A DNA stretch of 44,084 bases from Chloroflexota bacterium (GCA_018004935.1 JAGNBF010000066.1:1-44084), one strand, 5' to 3'; counted from the first letter of the stretch, positions 16,505-25,851 are shown. Notes: a model not told the origin generated them from the sequence alone. Numbers and translations are program-made.

Positions 16505-17824
16505 TTAATCTGTAAGTAAGTCTGCTTTCCAAACGTGAATCGCGGGTACGAAAAACTCCGGCAAAACAAACCGCCAATTACCGGTATTAAGATTGAGAAT
16601 ATATATCCCTGGATCATGCTCGTAACTGTAGTCAGAAAAAACGAACTCCAGTCCATCTGGTGACCAATCGCCACTTAGGACACTGAATCCTGATAAGGTC
16701 ATTTGTGCTTGTAGATTGGTGCCATCTGCACTGACTGTGTAGAAGGTGTAGGGAACACCTGCTAACAGAAACTCAATGGTTGCGTTATCTGTAAGCCAGC
16801 GGAGAGCAATAACGTGAGCCTGAATACCGGGACTTGAAGATTGTGAGAAAACAAGCGTAGCAGGTTCACTATTGCCAATTGGCTGGACATACATGTTTAA
16901 TCCACCATCACCCGTATAGCTATAAGCTAATAAATAATCTCCATCAGAGGAGAGGTGGTAGAAGGCAATAGGCGACAAATTTGTAAATTCAATTGCTGTA
17001 ATGACTTCTGGAGATGGGTTATCACGACATACTTTTTCCAGAGTAACAGACGCAAAAGGGATTTCAGGTTGTTGTTTGTACATGACCAGACAGTTAGACT
17101 GATCCCAAAAGTCGAACCCACGTACTGGTTGCTCTGCACTGGTATAGACTGAGATAGGTTCTGAGCCATTAACATCAGTCATGTAAATACAACAATCCGC
17201 CTCAAATGCTATTTGTTCGCTACTAGGGGCAAAACGTATCCTTGAGACAGCAATGTTGTAAAAAGAGGAAAATAAGCCATTGGTCAATTGTGAGTTTTGC
17301 AGATTATGGCCGTTTGTATCCAGAAAGTAATAACCCTTTTGTTCAGCTAGTTCAGGCGGCAAACTCCGTGAATCATGGCAATCATCCACAATAGTTTCTG
17401 GACAAGGCCAGCCAGAAAAGAAAAAAGACCATGTTACGTCAGGAAAAGGTGTAAAAGTTGGCTGGGGGGTAAGTGGCGTTGCTGTTGGCACTGTAGGGTT
17501 GGCTTGAGCCTCAGCAGTTAATACATCGTACATTGTCTGGGTCATGACCATAGCTGTTGTCACTGTAGCGGCAATGCTTGTCGCTGTGGCGGCATCAGGG
17601 GGAGACGTAGGCGTTGGCCCTATCGTTGGTGTAGGCGTGTACTCAGGTGTAGGCAAAGCGGTACTCGTTACACTTTCTACAGCCGATGTCATGGATGGGG
17701 TAGGTATAGGTGCTGTCAGAGAGGTTGTTGTACCGGAGATCATCGTCGCTTCATCAAGTGCTTCTGGAGCACACCCTACAAATAGACCAACAACGAGCAG
17801 AAACAGCCTGACCGATGCCTTCAT
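16505..17824 (-). CDS. PD40 beta-propeller lipoprotein
   Basis: Predicted outer-face lipoprotein of unknown ligand. The 439 residues start with a signal ending in lipobox LFVGC, then a Thr/Pro/Ala-rich stalk to about 130 (PTPEYTPTPTIGPTPTSPP). A TolB/PD40-like propeller follows with blades such as SGDWSPDGLEFVFSDY and ALRWLTDNATIEFLLAG, and a Cys-rich patch (GWPCPETIVDDCHD). The ATG 17824 is chosen for its signal peptide and GAGGTG just upstream. The upstream in-frame extension overlaps the previous gene's end. It contains no GCGGCCGC. The neighbour 17877-19040 is a paralogue in architecture. Confidence 0.82.
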   Translation of the reverse strand: MKASVRLFLLVVGLFVGCAPEALDEATMISGTTTSLTAPIPTPSMTSAVESVTSTALPTPEYTPTPTIGPTPTSPPDAATATSIAATVTTAMVMTQTMYDVLTAEAQANPTVPTATPLTPQPTFTPFPDVTWSFFFSGWPCPETIVDDCHDSRSLPPELAEQKGYYFLDTNGHNLQNSQLTNGLFSSFYNIAVSRIRFAPSSEQIAFEADCCIYMTDVNGSEPISVYTSAEQPVRGFDFWDQSNCLVMYKQQPEIPFASVTLEKVCRDNPSPEVITAIEFTNLSPIAFYHLSSDGDYLLAYSYTGDGGLNMYVQPIGNSEPATLVFSQSSSPGIQAHVIALRWLTDNATIEFLLAGVPYTFYTVSADGTNLQAQMTLSGFSVLSGDWSPDGLEFVFSDYSYEHDPGIYILNLNTGNWRFVLPEFFVPAIHVWKADLLTD

Positions 17825-17876
17825 AAAACACCTCGTAAACAAATTGAAACAGGAATTGACTGATAGCACTGATTCC

Positions 17877-19040
17877 TCAATCTGGTGATGGCAACTCAGG
17901 AAGAGAAAGCCAGGCAGGAAAACGGCTGGAAATTCCAGCAGGACCAACCGGCATAGGCACACTACCAGGGGAAGATAACCATACTTGATCCTGAACAGTA
18001 AAGGTCAATTGTGTCCCATCCGGCAACCACACCGGATCATAGACGATTGTTGCTGTAAAGCTGGACAGCGGCATTATTTCACCGGTACCGATTTCAACCT
18101 GATAAAGATTACTATGCAGGGCAAGCGGATTGCGATCGGCTAAGGGATCATCGGCATTTTGCCGATAAACATAAACCAGGGATTGTCCATCAGGCGCCCA
18201 TACTGGAGCATAACCATGCCCGGTATCTACACCTTCAGCCAGCCTTTTCAACGGTTGCCCCTGCCTATCAGCCAGCCACAATTCACCAACACTAAATGGG
18301 GTACTGGTATCAGGCATAAGGATGTAAGCCAGATATTGACCATCCGGTGACCAAACAGGATAGGAGAGTATCCAATCAGGAATTTCCTGCCAGATGCTCA
18401 TTTCTCCATTTGTCAGGTCAAAAGCACCCAAAACGGAACCAAAACCAAGCCCCTTACTAGAGGCATAAAGTAAGTGCTGTCCCTCTGGTGTAAAAGCGAC
18501 ATCGTATACTTCAGCGGGTAAACTTAATTCAACCCCTTTACCTTGAGCAGTGGGCATGAGCCAGATAGACTCAGTATCTATCTGTTTGACTAAAAGCCAT
18601 TTGCTATCCGGTGACCAATTCAGAAATAGGGTGTTTGACAGGCTTTTCGCCCCAATTGGTTGGGTGTTTAGCGATAGCAAGAGTACGAACGCAGATTCAT
18701 AACAACCGAACTGAAGCACAAGAAAACGGCTGTCGGGAGAGGCAACCATATCATACGGCTGACATTGCTGATTTATCGGCATATCAAAAAGTGGTAAACC
18801 AATAGTCGTTTGGGGCAAACCCATAGGCCCTAATGGATAAGCTATGACAGAAAGGTTATTGTTTTTGATGTCGTTTGTGATAACAGCCAGATGAGTGGTA
18901 GAGGGAAGGGCGACAGGGGTAACGGGCAAGGGAAAGGGATCTGCTTGAGAAGGTTGGATTTGAGCGACAATCAAGAGGAGTAAAACAAAAAGAGTCAAAA
19001 TCCCCGATAACAGCCAGCGAGTAGACAGATAGGTACGCAT
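17877..19040 (-). CDS. Secreted PD40 (TolB-like) beta-propeller protein
   Basis: The 387 residues have a signal peptide (hydrophobic 10-27, likely cleaved near QADP) and at least five PD40 blades: NWSPDSKWLLV, VAFTPEGQHLLYAS, PVWSPDGQYLAYI, PVWAPDGQSLVYVY and PVWLPDGTQLTFT. Such propellers bind proteins or ligands; no catalytic residues are recognisable, so no function is claimed. It is first of the three-gene minus-strand set (52 bp before the lipoprotein), with AGGAG about 10 bases before the ATG. Base composition is AT-richer and without GCGGCCGC. Confidence 0.85.
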   Translation of the reverse strand: MRTYLSTRWLLSGILTLFVLLLLIVAQIQPSQADPFPLPVTPVALPSTTHLAVITNDIKNNNLSVIAYPLGPMGLPQTTIGLPLFDMPINQQCQPYDMVASPDSRFLVLQFGCYESAFVLLLSLNTQPIGAKSLSNTLFLNWSPDSKWLLVKQIDTESIWLMPTAQGKGVELSLPAEVYDVAFTPEGQHLLYASSKGLGFGSVLGAFDLTNGEMSIWQEIPDWILSYPVWSPDGQYLAYILMPDTSTPFSVGELWLADRQGQPLKRLAEGVDTGHGYAPVWAPDGQSLVYVYRQNADDPLADRNPLALHSNLYQVEIGTGEIMPLSSFTATIVYDPVWLPDGTQLTFTVQDQVWLSSPGSVPMPVGPAGISSRFPAWLSLPELPSPD

Positions 19041-19176
19041 AAGCCCTGACTCCTATGAAGGTAGAAAGATAGGGCAATCTGGCTTTAAGTTGGGGTTGTC
19101 GTTGTTAGCCGCCCAGAAAGCAAAAGGGATGATTTATATTATCCTAACCTGGACAAGCCAGAACCAAAGAGGTCTG

Positions 19177-19241
19177 TCCGCAGATTAACGCAGATTTTCG
19201 CTGATTAAAAAAATCAGCGTTAATCCCCGAAATCTGCGGAT
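19177..19241. repeat. Palindromic CGCAGATTAACGCAGATT-type repeat
   Basis: Arms tccgcagatt and aatctgcgga enclose cgctgatt / aatcagcg. Otherwise 19041-19398 is AT-rich with no gene or other feature seen. Confidence 0.8.
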
Positions 19242-19398
19242 CATTTTCTTGCTAACTGTACAAGAAATTGACTCGTAAGGTACTAATCCGTATTAAATAG
19301 CAAATTTTGATTGATTTGATAAGGCACTTGCTTTAAATACTTCTGATACCTTTTTTAAACCCATTTATATTCAACACTCATAAAGTCACTTCTTCACC

Positions 19399-19629
19399 TC
19401 AATCACCGCCAACTTCAGCAAAAACAACATCTGCTTCTATCTGGCGCAGTTCCGCCTGAATTGCCGGATCGGCGGCCATGGCGGCCAGGTCGGAGACGAT
19501 AAAGGGGTGCTGGAGTAAGGTGCGCTGGCGAATACGGTGCGCTAACCGCTCAATGAGCCACAGTTGTTCATCCAGGGTCAAACGACTGACGCTGTCTTCT
19601 ATCTGGTTAAGAATCATCGTGTTCATCAT
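19399..19629 (-). CDS. Small antitoxin-like protein, without a partner toxin
   Basis: 76 residues. The helical N terminus (QIEDSVSRLTLDEQLWLIERLAHRIRQ, given as QIEDSVSRLTLDEQ then LWLIERLAHRIRQ) and the acidic tail MAADPAIQAELRQIEADVVF resemble small proteins often encoded just before PemK/MazF or PIN toxins in cyanobacteria and Chloroflexota, where they act as antitoxins. Here no toxin ORF follows (19041-19398 is empty), so it may be an orphan or a remnant. A second ATG at 19626 is possible. Family membership is by resemblance only. Confidence 0.55.
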   Translation of the reverse strand: MMNTMILNQIEDSVSRLTLDEQLWLIERLAHRIRQRTLLQHPFIVSDLAAMAADPAIQAELRQIEADVVFAEVGGD

Positions 19630-19698
19630 TCATCTCTGCGGGGTATTTTAGCACAGAACCGGCTCAACCTGTGGAAGGCTTATACGCTAGAGGGAGAA

Positions 19699-19797
19699 AA
19701 TAATTAATTGGTGAATTGGTGAATTGTTGAATGATTAACGGGGAAATACGTCTACCACCTCATTAACCATTCACCCATTTAACAATTCAACCATTAA
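19699..19797. repeat. Inverted repeat of ATTCACCAATTCACC type
   Basis: ttaattggtgaattggtgaa is complementary to the stretch ending aattcaaccattaattatt. Similar sequence occurs near 43140-43175. It abuts the 3' end of the P-type ATPase gene. Confidence 0.7.
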
Positions 19798-22550
19798 TTA
19801 TTCAACCTCTCCCGCAAAACCCACTTCTCCGCCTCAATCGCCAGGAAGGTCACGGCGCCCAGGCCGAGGGCCAGAAGAAGGTTGGGCAGGGAGAGCGGGG
19901 TCACGCCGAAGAATTCGTCCAGGGCGGGCAGGTAGATGACCAGGAGTTGCAGGGCCAACACCAGCACCGCCAGCCCCAATATGACCGGGTTGGAGCGCAG
20001 GCCCAGTTGGAACAAGGACGCCTGCGTGGAACGGGACGCCAACGCCTGCCCAATCTGGGAGAAGGCCAACACCGAGAACATCATCGTCTGCCAGGTGGTG
20101 TCGGACGGGTTAGCCGGGTCGTAGAAGGCGTAACCGAGGCCCAGGGCCACCACGCCAATGATTACCCCCACCCACAACACATGGAACCCTAACCCCTCGC
20201 TGAACAGGCTGGCCTTCGGGTCGCGGGGCGGTTTTTTCATCGTGCCCGGTTCGGCCGGTTCGACGCCTAGCCCCAACCCCAACAGGCCGTCGGTCATCAG
20301 GTTGAGCCAGAGCAGTTGCAGGGGGAGCAAGGCCACGTTGATGCCCAAAAACGGAGCCAGGAGCATGACCAGCACCTTGCCCACATTCCCGGCAATAGAA
20401 AACTTAACGAAGCGGCGAATGTTGTCGTAGATGACCCGCCCCTCTTCGACAGCGGCGACGATGGTGGCAAAGTTGTCATCCATCAACACCATTTCGGACG
20501 CCTCTTTGGACACGTCCGTGCCGGTAATGCCCATGGCAATGCCAATGTCGGCTTTTTTGAGGGCGGGGGAGTCGTTAACGCCATCGCCGGTCATAGCCAC
20601 GATTTGCCCCTGCCGCTGTAACGCCTCGACGATACGCAATTTGTGTTCCGGGGAGACGCGGGCAAAGACGGAGACATCACGCACCACCTCATCCAGTTGC
20701 TCCTGGGACATGGTGCTGAGGTCTTGCCCCGTTTTGACCCGGTTATTACCGGTGATGCCCAGGTCATAGGCGATGAAGCGAGCAGTCAGGGGGTGGTCGC
20801 CGGTGATCATGATGGGGCGAATCCCGGCGGTTTTGGCTGTTTGCACCGCCACTTTGACTTCGGGGCGGGGTGGGTCAATCATGCCCACCATGCCGACGAA
20901 GGTCAGGTTTTGCTCCAGTTCAGCCTCAATTTTGGCGGGAAGAGCGGACAGAGATTGAATGGCTACGCCCAGAACGCGCATTCCATTTTGGGCCATTTGA
21001 TCATTGGCGACCTGGATTCGTTCGCGCCACTGCTCGTCAAAAGGAATGGGGCCATCGTTGACCCAGACCCGCGTACACAGGGCCAGTAACCCATCGGTGG
21101 AGCCTTTGGTGATGGCGAGGTAGGTGGGCGCGGCCGCGTGCAATCCCTGTAATGTCGCAGGCAACCCGTCCGGGTTATCCGGCAGGCGATGCACCGTCGT
21201 CATCCGTTTGCGGTCAGAATCGAAGGGCCATTCGGCGACGCGGGGCACAACTTTTTGTAGCTCCGACTTACGCAAATTGGCTTGCGCGGCCGCGACCAAC
21301 AACGCCCCTTCTGTGGGATCCCCCACCGCCTGATACCGCCCATTTTGCGGGTCGGGCTGGAGTGAAGCATCGTTGCACAACGCTCCCCCCGCCAATGTCA
21401 GGTTGATGGCTGGGGGTTGGTTGAGGAACAGGTCGGGGTCACTTGCGGCGGTACGAAGCGAGGGAACGGGATGTTTGCCCGTGCCCTGAAGTTCCAGAAA
21501 ATGCCCGGCTACGTCAATCACCGTCACCGTCATCCGGTTTTCCGTGAGTGTGCCGGTCTTGTCCGAACAGATAACCGTCACCGAGCCGAGCGTTTCCACG
21601 GCGGGGAGTTTGCGGATGAGGGCGCGGCGGCGGAGCATCCGTTGTGCCCCCAAGGCCAATGTTACCGTCACCACCGCCGGTAGCCCTTCGGGCACGACGG
21701 CCACCGCGACACTGACGGCGGTCAGGAACATTTCGCTGATCCCTTCGCCGCGTAGCACACCGATGAAAAGCACCAGGGCGGCGATGATGATGCCGCCGAA
21801 GGCCAGTTGTTTGCCTACTTTGTCCAGGCTTTGCTGGAGGGGTGTCATGCCTTCGCTGACCCCCTGGATGAGAGTGGCGATTTTGCCTAACTCGGTCCGC
21901 ATCCCCGTTTCCACCACGAGGCCCACAGCCCGACCGTAGGTGGCGGCGGTTCCCAGATAGCCCATGTTGCGCCGGTCGCCTATGGGCAGGTTGTCCCGGC
22001 TCAGGGCTTCGGTCTCTTTTTCCACCGCCTCGGATTCGCCGGTGAGGGCGGCTTCCTGCACGCGCAGGTTGACCGCCTCGACCAGGCGCACGTCGGCAGG
22101 CATGGCACTCCCGGCTTCCAGCAGGATGATGTCGCCGGGTACAAGTTCACGGGCGGAGAGTTCTTGCACCTGCCCACCCCGGCGCACGCGCACGACGGGC
22201 ACGGCTAATTTTTTGAGGGCGGCCATGGCCTGTTCGGCGCGGTATTCCTGGAAGAAGCCGAGCAGGGCGAAGAGGATGACGATGGCGGCGATGGCGGCGG
22301 TTTCGGTCACTTTGCCCAGGAAGCCGGAGACGACTGCGGCCGCGATCAAAATGAGCACCATCGTACTGCTGATCTGCTCCCAGAGGATACGTAGGGGGTG
22401 TTTGCCCCCTTTCTCGATGAGTTCATTGGGGCCAAATTGGGCCAGGCGGCGCTGTACCTCGTCCGGGGCGAGGCCCTGATCGGGGTCAACGGTGAGGGTT
22501 TGGAGCGCGGCCGCGGTAGATAAACGATGCCATTCTTGGGATGGGGTCAT
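19794..22550 (-). CDS. P-type cation-transporting ATPase (Ca2+-ATPase-like, P2 type)
   Basis: ATP-driven export of a cation, most likely Ca2+. Of 918 residues, the N-terminal cation ATPase domain ([15 protein letters not shown]) is followed by the actuator motif [13 protein letters not shown]4 [14 protein letters not shown], the phosphorylation site [10 protein letters not shown] with D330, [10 protein letters not shown], the hinge [18 protein letters not shown], and TM6 [16 protein letters not shown], whose Asn and Asp fit P2A Ca2+ pumps. Six C-terminal helices are present. The start at 22550 has no obvious ribosome site. All four GCGGCCGC copies lie in the N-terminal half. The ion is inferred from TM4 and TM6 residues. 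Confidence 0.92.
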   Translation of the reverse strand: MTPSQEWHRLSTAAALQTLTVDPDQGLAPDEVQRRLAQFGPNELIEKGGKHPLRILWEQISSTMVLILIAAAVVSGFLGKVTETAAIAAIVILFALLGFFQEYRAEQAMAALKKLAVPVVRVRRGGQVQELSARELVPGDIILLEAGSAMPADVRLVEAVNLRVQEAALTGESEAVEKETEALSRDNLPIGDRRNMGYLGTAATYGRAVGLVVETGMRTELGKIATLIQGVSEGMTPLQQSLDKVGKQLAFGGIIIAALVLFIGVLRGEGISEMFLTAVSVAVAVVPEGLPAVVTVTLALGAQRMLRRRALIRKLPAVETLGSVTVICSDKTGTLTENRMTVTVIDVAGHFLELQGTGKHPVPSLRTAASDPDLFLNQPPAINLTLAGGALCNDASLQPDPQNGRYQAVGDPTEGALLVAAAQANLRKSELQKVVPRVAEWPFDSDRKRMTTVHRLPDNPDGLPATLQGLHAAAPTYLAITKGSTDGLLALCTRVWVNDGPIPFDEQWRERIQVANDQMAQNGMRVLGVAIQSLSALPAKIEAELEQNLTFVGMVGMIDPPRPEVKVAVQTAKTAGIRPIMITGDHPLTARFIAYDLGITGNNRVKTGQDLSTMSQEQLDEVVRDVSVFARVSPEHKLRIVEALQRQGQIVAMTGDGVNDSPALKKADIGIAMGITGTDVSKEASEMVLMDDNFATIVAAVEEGRVIYDNIRRFVKFSIAGNVGKVLVMLLAPFLGINVALLPLQLLWLNLMTDGLLGLGLGVEPAEPGTMKKPPRDPKASLFSEGLGFHVLWVGVIIGVVALGLGYAFYDPANPSDTTWQTMMFSVLAFSQIGQALASRSTQASLFQLGLRSNPVILGLAVLVLALQLLVIYLPALDEFFGVTPLSLPNLLLALGLGAVTFLAIEAEKWVLRERLNN

Positions 22551-22677
22551 AGGGTTTCAGATTCCAGATTTCAAGTTTCGAGTTGAGAGTTTCGAGTTAG
22601 GTGAGTAGGTAAAAGCGATAAACACGGATAAAGAGAACACGGATAGAGCGAGGGCATTTGTAGGGCGATTTGGTAAA

Positions 22678-22919
22678 GGGTGTGTTTCATTGCGGTTGAG
22701 TCGTAGGGGCGGGGCAACCGGGGGAAATATTGACTGATCACCCCAACGTGTTCTCCCGGTTGCCTCGCCCACCTGCCCACCAAGGCCTTGTCTGCTACCA
22801 GGGTGGGACAGGTGGGAGATGAGGCCAGGGTGAAAAGATGAGGCCAACCCCACCTGTCCCACCCCTACCCATTGTGACAATTGAGCATAGCTGTTATCCA
22901 ACTCATTGGAAACACACCC
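22678..22919. mobile_element. 242-bp miniature element with 9-bp target duplication
   Basis: The ends GGGTGTGTTTCATTG and complement of CAATGAGTTGGA...GGAAACACACCC form terminal inverted repeats with 11 perfect outer bases. The direct repeat TTTGGTAAA flanks it at 22669-22677 and 22920-22928. The interior is GC-rich and palindromic, non-coding. The right end of another copy is at 43195-43207, again next to family F sequence. Confidence 0.9.
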
Positions 22920-22955
22920 TTTGGTAAATCGCCCAGTTGTTCAGAGGACGATTTA

Positions 22956-23090
22956 CCAAATCGGGCATGGTTCAGGTCAGCTTTACAAATTTGTAGGACG
23001 ATTTGGTAAATCGTCTCGTGGGCGATTTACCAAATCGCCCTACAAACTGTTAAGCACCGTTTGCGGACTTTTGAACCATGCCCCAAATCG
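22956..23090. mobile_element. Family G element, long copy carrying an internal family F copy
   Basis: The element (22964-23082) has ends GGCATGGTTCAGG and TTTTGAACCATGCC, flanked by perfect CCAAATCG (22956-22963, 23083-23090). Its middle (about 22991-23044) is another family F palindrome. So F lies inside G, which itself lies inside F. Confidence 0.88.
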
Positions 23091-23102
23091 TCCTACAGTT
23101 TC

Positions 23103-23219
23103 TTATCCGGTAACTATTCAGACCCTAAAGGTTTTGACCTCTGGTGATTCTGGCCTCCTGTTAATCAAAACCTTTAGGGTCTCTCTGGCAAAAGTGCCAC
23201 CTGAATAGTTACCTTATCC
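23103..23219. mobile_element. 105-bp nested palindromic element with 6-bp duplication
   Basis: The outer arms GGTAACTATTCAG / CTGAATAGTTACC (23109-23213) enclose a second stem ACCCTAAAGGTTTTGA / TCAAAACCTTTAGGGT. TTATCC flanks it on both sides (23103-23108, 23214-23219). Removing it restores cttatccgtgtttatcccat, a common intergenic repeat. Confidence 0.78.
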
Positions 23220-23277
23220 GTGTTTATCCCATCCGTGTTATACACCTCTTCACGCACCACGCAATACGTACCACGTC

Positions 23278-25098
23278 CTAACCAAGTAGTTGATACGCAA
23301 AGCGCAGTTTCATCTCCTGATGTTCAATTTGCTGTTCGTTTTGGTACGAGCCGTGACCGGCATCAAACCAATGGATACGTATACTTTTACCCAGTGAGTT
23401 GAGTTTTTCCTCATAAACCTGCATTTGTCGGGCGGGGCAACGGGTGTCGTTGGCTCCCTGGATGACCAGAATGGGGGCAGAGACAGCCTCGGCGTAGGTG
23501 AGGGGTGAGGCGGCGCGATGGGCGTCTGGTTTTTCGTCCGGTGTGCCGCCGAAGAGGGCGCGTTGGTAGCCACGCAGGGTCTCGGCCTGATCTTCATACA
23601 TCAAGGCCCAGTCAGCGATTGCCACCGTCGCCATGCCCCCGGCCCACAGTTCGGGCCGTTTGCCCAGCCCTTGCAGGGTGAGGTAGCCGCCGTAGGAGCC
23701 GCCCGTCAGCAGGATGGCATCCGGGTCGGCGATGCCGTGTGTGATCAGCCAGTCGTGCGCGGCCGCGAGGTCATCTACTTCCCATTGCCCCAAATTGCCC
23801 CAAATGGCCTGCTCAAATTCCTTGCCGAAGGTGGTAGAGCCACGATAGTTGATACTCAGGAAGGCGAAGCCGTGATCCAGATACGCCTGGGCTTCCGGGC
23901 TGTACGCTTCGGTGGTGACGGCGGTGGGGCCGCCGTGAATGTGCAGAATGGTGGGGAAAGGGCCAGCCCCTTCCGGGGTAGCCACCCAGGCCTGGATGGT
24001 GGCCCCGTTGGTAGATGGAAACGAGACCGAAGACCAGGGACGACCGCCGGGAGCGTCTGCGGCCGCGAGCACCGTCCGCTTCATTTCCCCTGTGTGGGCG
24101 TCCAGGGCCACCAGTTGGGCGGGCGTCGTGGCGTTTTGCCAGGTCAGGAAAATCTCGTCGTCGGGCATGAACTGGCCGCCACTGAAACCGCCGACCGTGC
24201 CGCCGGGGTGGTTCAGTTTATGTAAACGATTGTCGCGCAAATCGTAGAGGTAAAGCTGGTATTCGGCCTGGTTGAGCTGGCGCAGGAGCAGACACTGACC
24301 ATCCGGCGACCAGTCCCAGACGGAAATTTCGCCGCCCAGGTCAGGCAGGGCCAGGTCGGTGCGCTCATTGGTGCGGGGGTTCCAGATAAGCGGCCGCATA
24401 AAACCGGATTGGTTGCTGGTGGCCGCCAGCCGCATGTCACCGGGCACAGGGGAGAACCGGGCCGGTTGGATGCTGGTGTTTTCATCCCCCAATTCGCCGA
24501 TTTTGTCCCCGGTTGTCAGGTCGAAGGCGACGAGGCTGTATTCGTTGCGGCCGGTGCGTTCGGTGGTGGCGACCACACCGATTTCGCCCCCTTGTGACAG
24601 GGTGGGGCCAAAGGAGAGGGCGCGGGAATGCCACAGCGGCCGCGGTTCGCCTAATGTGCCGTCTGCGGCCGCGTCCATGATATTGGCCTGGAAGCCGTCC
24701 CGTCCGGCGGTCATGAAACCGATGCGGTTGCCTGCCTGGCTATGGTTGACGCCAAAGGATGAGTAGAGGGGCAAATTGGGTGTAATGTCTTGGGCGGGAC
24801 CCCCGGCAAAGGGGACACGGACATAATGGCCGAGTTCGTTGCCTTTGTCATCGTTCAGGTAGTAGATGAATTGCCCATCGGCGGAGATACTACCGACGAT
24901 TTTGCCCCGTTCGTGGTGGGTGAGTTGGGTGAGCTGGCCGGTGGGCACGTCCCAGGCGTAGAGCTGGAAGACGCCGGTCTGGTTGGTGCAGGCGAGGCCA
25001 CGGGTGGGGTTTGCGGCCGCGGTGAACGCATAAGCGATGATGGCGGTGCGGAAGCGTTCGCGCCAGGGGGCATCGTTGCGGAGATTGAGTGGTTGCAT
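23278..25098 (-). CDS. S9-family serine peptidase (prolyl oligopeptidase/acylaminoacyl peptidase type)
   Basis: Cytoplasmic serine peptidase or related hydrolase of 606 residues; no signal peptide is seen. The N-terminal half (about 30-340) is a propeller with PD40-like blades (SVWDWSPDGQCLLL, GSISADGQFIYYLND). The C-terminal alpha/beta hydrolase has HIHGGPTAVTTEAYS, the nucleophile in GGSYGG (S468), the acid D551 in GANDTRCP and the base H582 in DAGHGSYQNEQQ. The length and triad order are normal for S9C. The start follows AGGAG at 8 bases. Six GCGGCCGC copies occur, the most in any gene here. Confidence 0.93.
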   Translation of the reverse strand: MQPLNLRNDAPWRERFRTAIIAYAFTAAANPTRGLACTNQTGVFQLYAWDVPTGQLTQLTHHERGKIVGSISADGQFIYYLNDDKGNELGHYVRVPFAGGPAQDITPNLPLYSSFGVNHSQAGNRIGFMTAGRDGFQANIMDAAADGTLGEPRPLWHSRALSFGPTLSQGGEIGVVATTERTGRNEYSLVAFDLTTGDKIGELGDENTSIQPARFSPVPGDMRLAATSNQSGFMRPLIWNPRTNERTDLALPDLGGEISVWDWSPDGQCLLLRQLNQAEYQLYLYDLRDNRLHKLNHPGGTVGGFSGGQFMPDDEIFLTWQNATTPAQLVALDAHTGEMKRTVLAAADAPGGRPWSSVSFPSTNGATIQAWVATPEGAGPFPTILHIHGGPTAVTTEAYSPEAQAYLDHGFAFLSINYRGSTTFGKEFEQAIWGNLGQWEVDDLAAAHDWLITHGIADPDAILLTGGSYGGYLTLQGLGKRPELWAGGMATVAIADWALMYEDQAETLRGYQRALFGGTPDEKPDAHRAASPLTYAEAVSAPILVIQGANDTRCPARQMQVYEEKLNSLGKSIRIHWFDAGHGSYQNEQQIEHQEMKLRFAYQLLG

Positions 25099-25118
25099 AG
25101 GTGAGACTCCTGCGAAAA

Positions 25119-25168
25119 TGTAGGGCGATTTGGCAAATCGCCCGGACGATTTACCAAATCGTCCTACA
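25119..25168. repeat. Family F palindrome, intact copy F3
   Basis: Nearly identical to 13386-13436 (tgtagggcgatttggcaaat ... cgtcctaca). It sits just upstream of the S9 peptidase start, as F1 does for the antiporter. The following stretch to 25400 contains cacggat-type repeats (25220-25262) and four to five tandem gaatagt units (25361-25390). Confidence 0.85.
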
Positions 25169-25523
25169 GATTTTCATCCCTCTTGGTGCGCCGTAGGCCC
25201 ATGGGGAACTCCTACGAAAATAGCCACGGATAGTGGAAACACGGATAGGAAGAAACACGGATGGGAATGAAAATGGTGGCGTTATTTTCATTCATCTTGG
25301 TGTGCGTTCCGTCCATGTGAAACTCCTGTGAAGAAGGGAATAGTGGCGAGTGGACAGTGAATAGTGAATAGTGAATAGTGAATAGTGTAATGATAGGTCG
25401 TAAGGGTTTGGATGGTTTATGATAGGTCAATCATACTTGAAGAGAGAACCCTCAGCACGTTCAGGTAGGCAATCATCGTGGGGATTTTTTGCTAATCGGT
25501 TCTGGTTGGGTTATTCTTGAAGC

Positions 25524-25693
25524 ACGATGACTTACATAAACGCCAAGAAATTCTCTATCTTCCAAATGGCTGTTATGTCCGGAATAGCGGCGTGGTCTCT
25601 TCAACGCGCCTCGCTAACGGGTTTTATGTAAAGTTATCTCCCATAAAACCAACTATTAAAAAGCCGAGGTGCATCAGCACCTCGGCTTTTTTG
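25524..25693 (+). ncRNA. Candidate structured small RNA or leader ending in a strong terminator
   Basis: ACTTACATAAAC (from about 25530) pairs with GTTTTATGTAAAGT (about 25620-25634), closing a region with smaller stems such as AGCG/CGCT around GGCG...CGCC. This is followed about 25 bases later by a 15-bp perfect terminator. No convincing ORF fits the interval. It could be an independent small RNA, a 6S-like RNA, or an attenuator for the ABC-F gene now separated by repeats. No family was recognised. Confidence 0.35.
25658..25692 (+). terminator. Rho-independent terminator
   Basis: AAAAAGCCGAGGTGC (25658-25672) pairs perfectly with GCACCTCGGCTTTTTT (25677-25692) across loop ATCA, with a T-run. 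No gene ends just upstream, which is why a small RNA is suspected. Confidence 0.88.
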
Positions 25694-25742
25694 TTTGGGA
25701 AAGGGACGGAATGCAAAAATGGGCCAGGGTGCCAGACACAGG

Positions 25743-25850
25743 GATTTCGCCTGGGTGGCGCGGTCAGGAGACCGGCCACAGCGTAAAAGTGTAATAACTG
25801 ACCGCAAATAGTATCGTATATGTGGCCGGTGTGCTCACCGGGCCACCACT
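25743..25850. repeat. Family C-related palindromic repeat
   Basis: Contains cgcggtcaggagaccggcca and tgtggccggtgtgctcaccg in opposite orientation, the core shared with 10006-10170 and 40245-40500. Confidence 0.65.
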
Positions 25851-25851
25851 T

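Larger units (their letters stand above)
22659..23097. repeat. Family F palindrome (copy F2) split by two later insertions
   Basis: Removing 22678-22919 and 22964-23082, each with one copy of its flanking duplication, rejoins an F copy reading tgtagggcgatttggtaaat, cgcccagttgttcagaggac and gatttaccaaatcgtcctac. This matches the intact copies at 13386 and 25119. Together with the element at 23109 this fills the whole gap 22551-23277. Confidence 0.88.

Noticed and set aside
17825-17962. 46-codon N-terminal extension of the PD40 lipoprotein
   Set aside because: It would bury the signal peptide and lipobox and overlap the upstream gene; ATG 17824 has its own ribosome site.
20431-22479. Several plus-strand frames of 100-170 codons
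   Set aside because: Antisense shadows of the GC-rich P-type ATPase gene.
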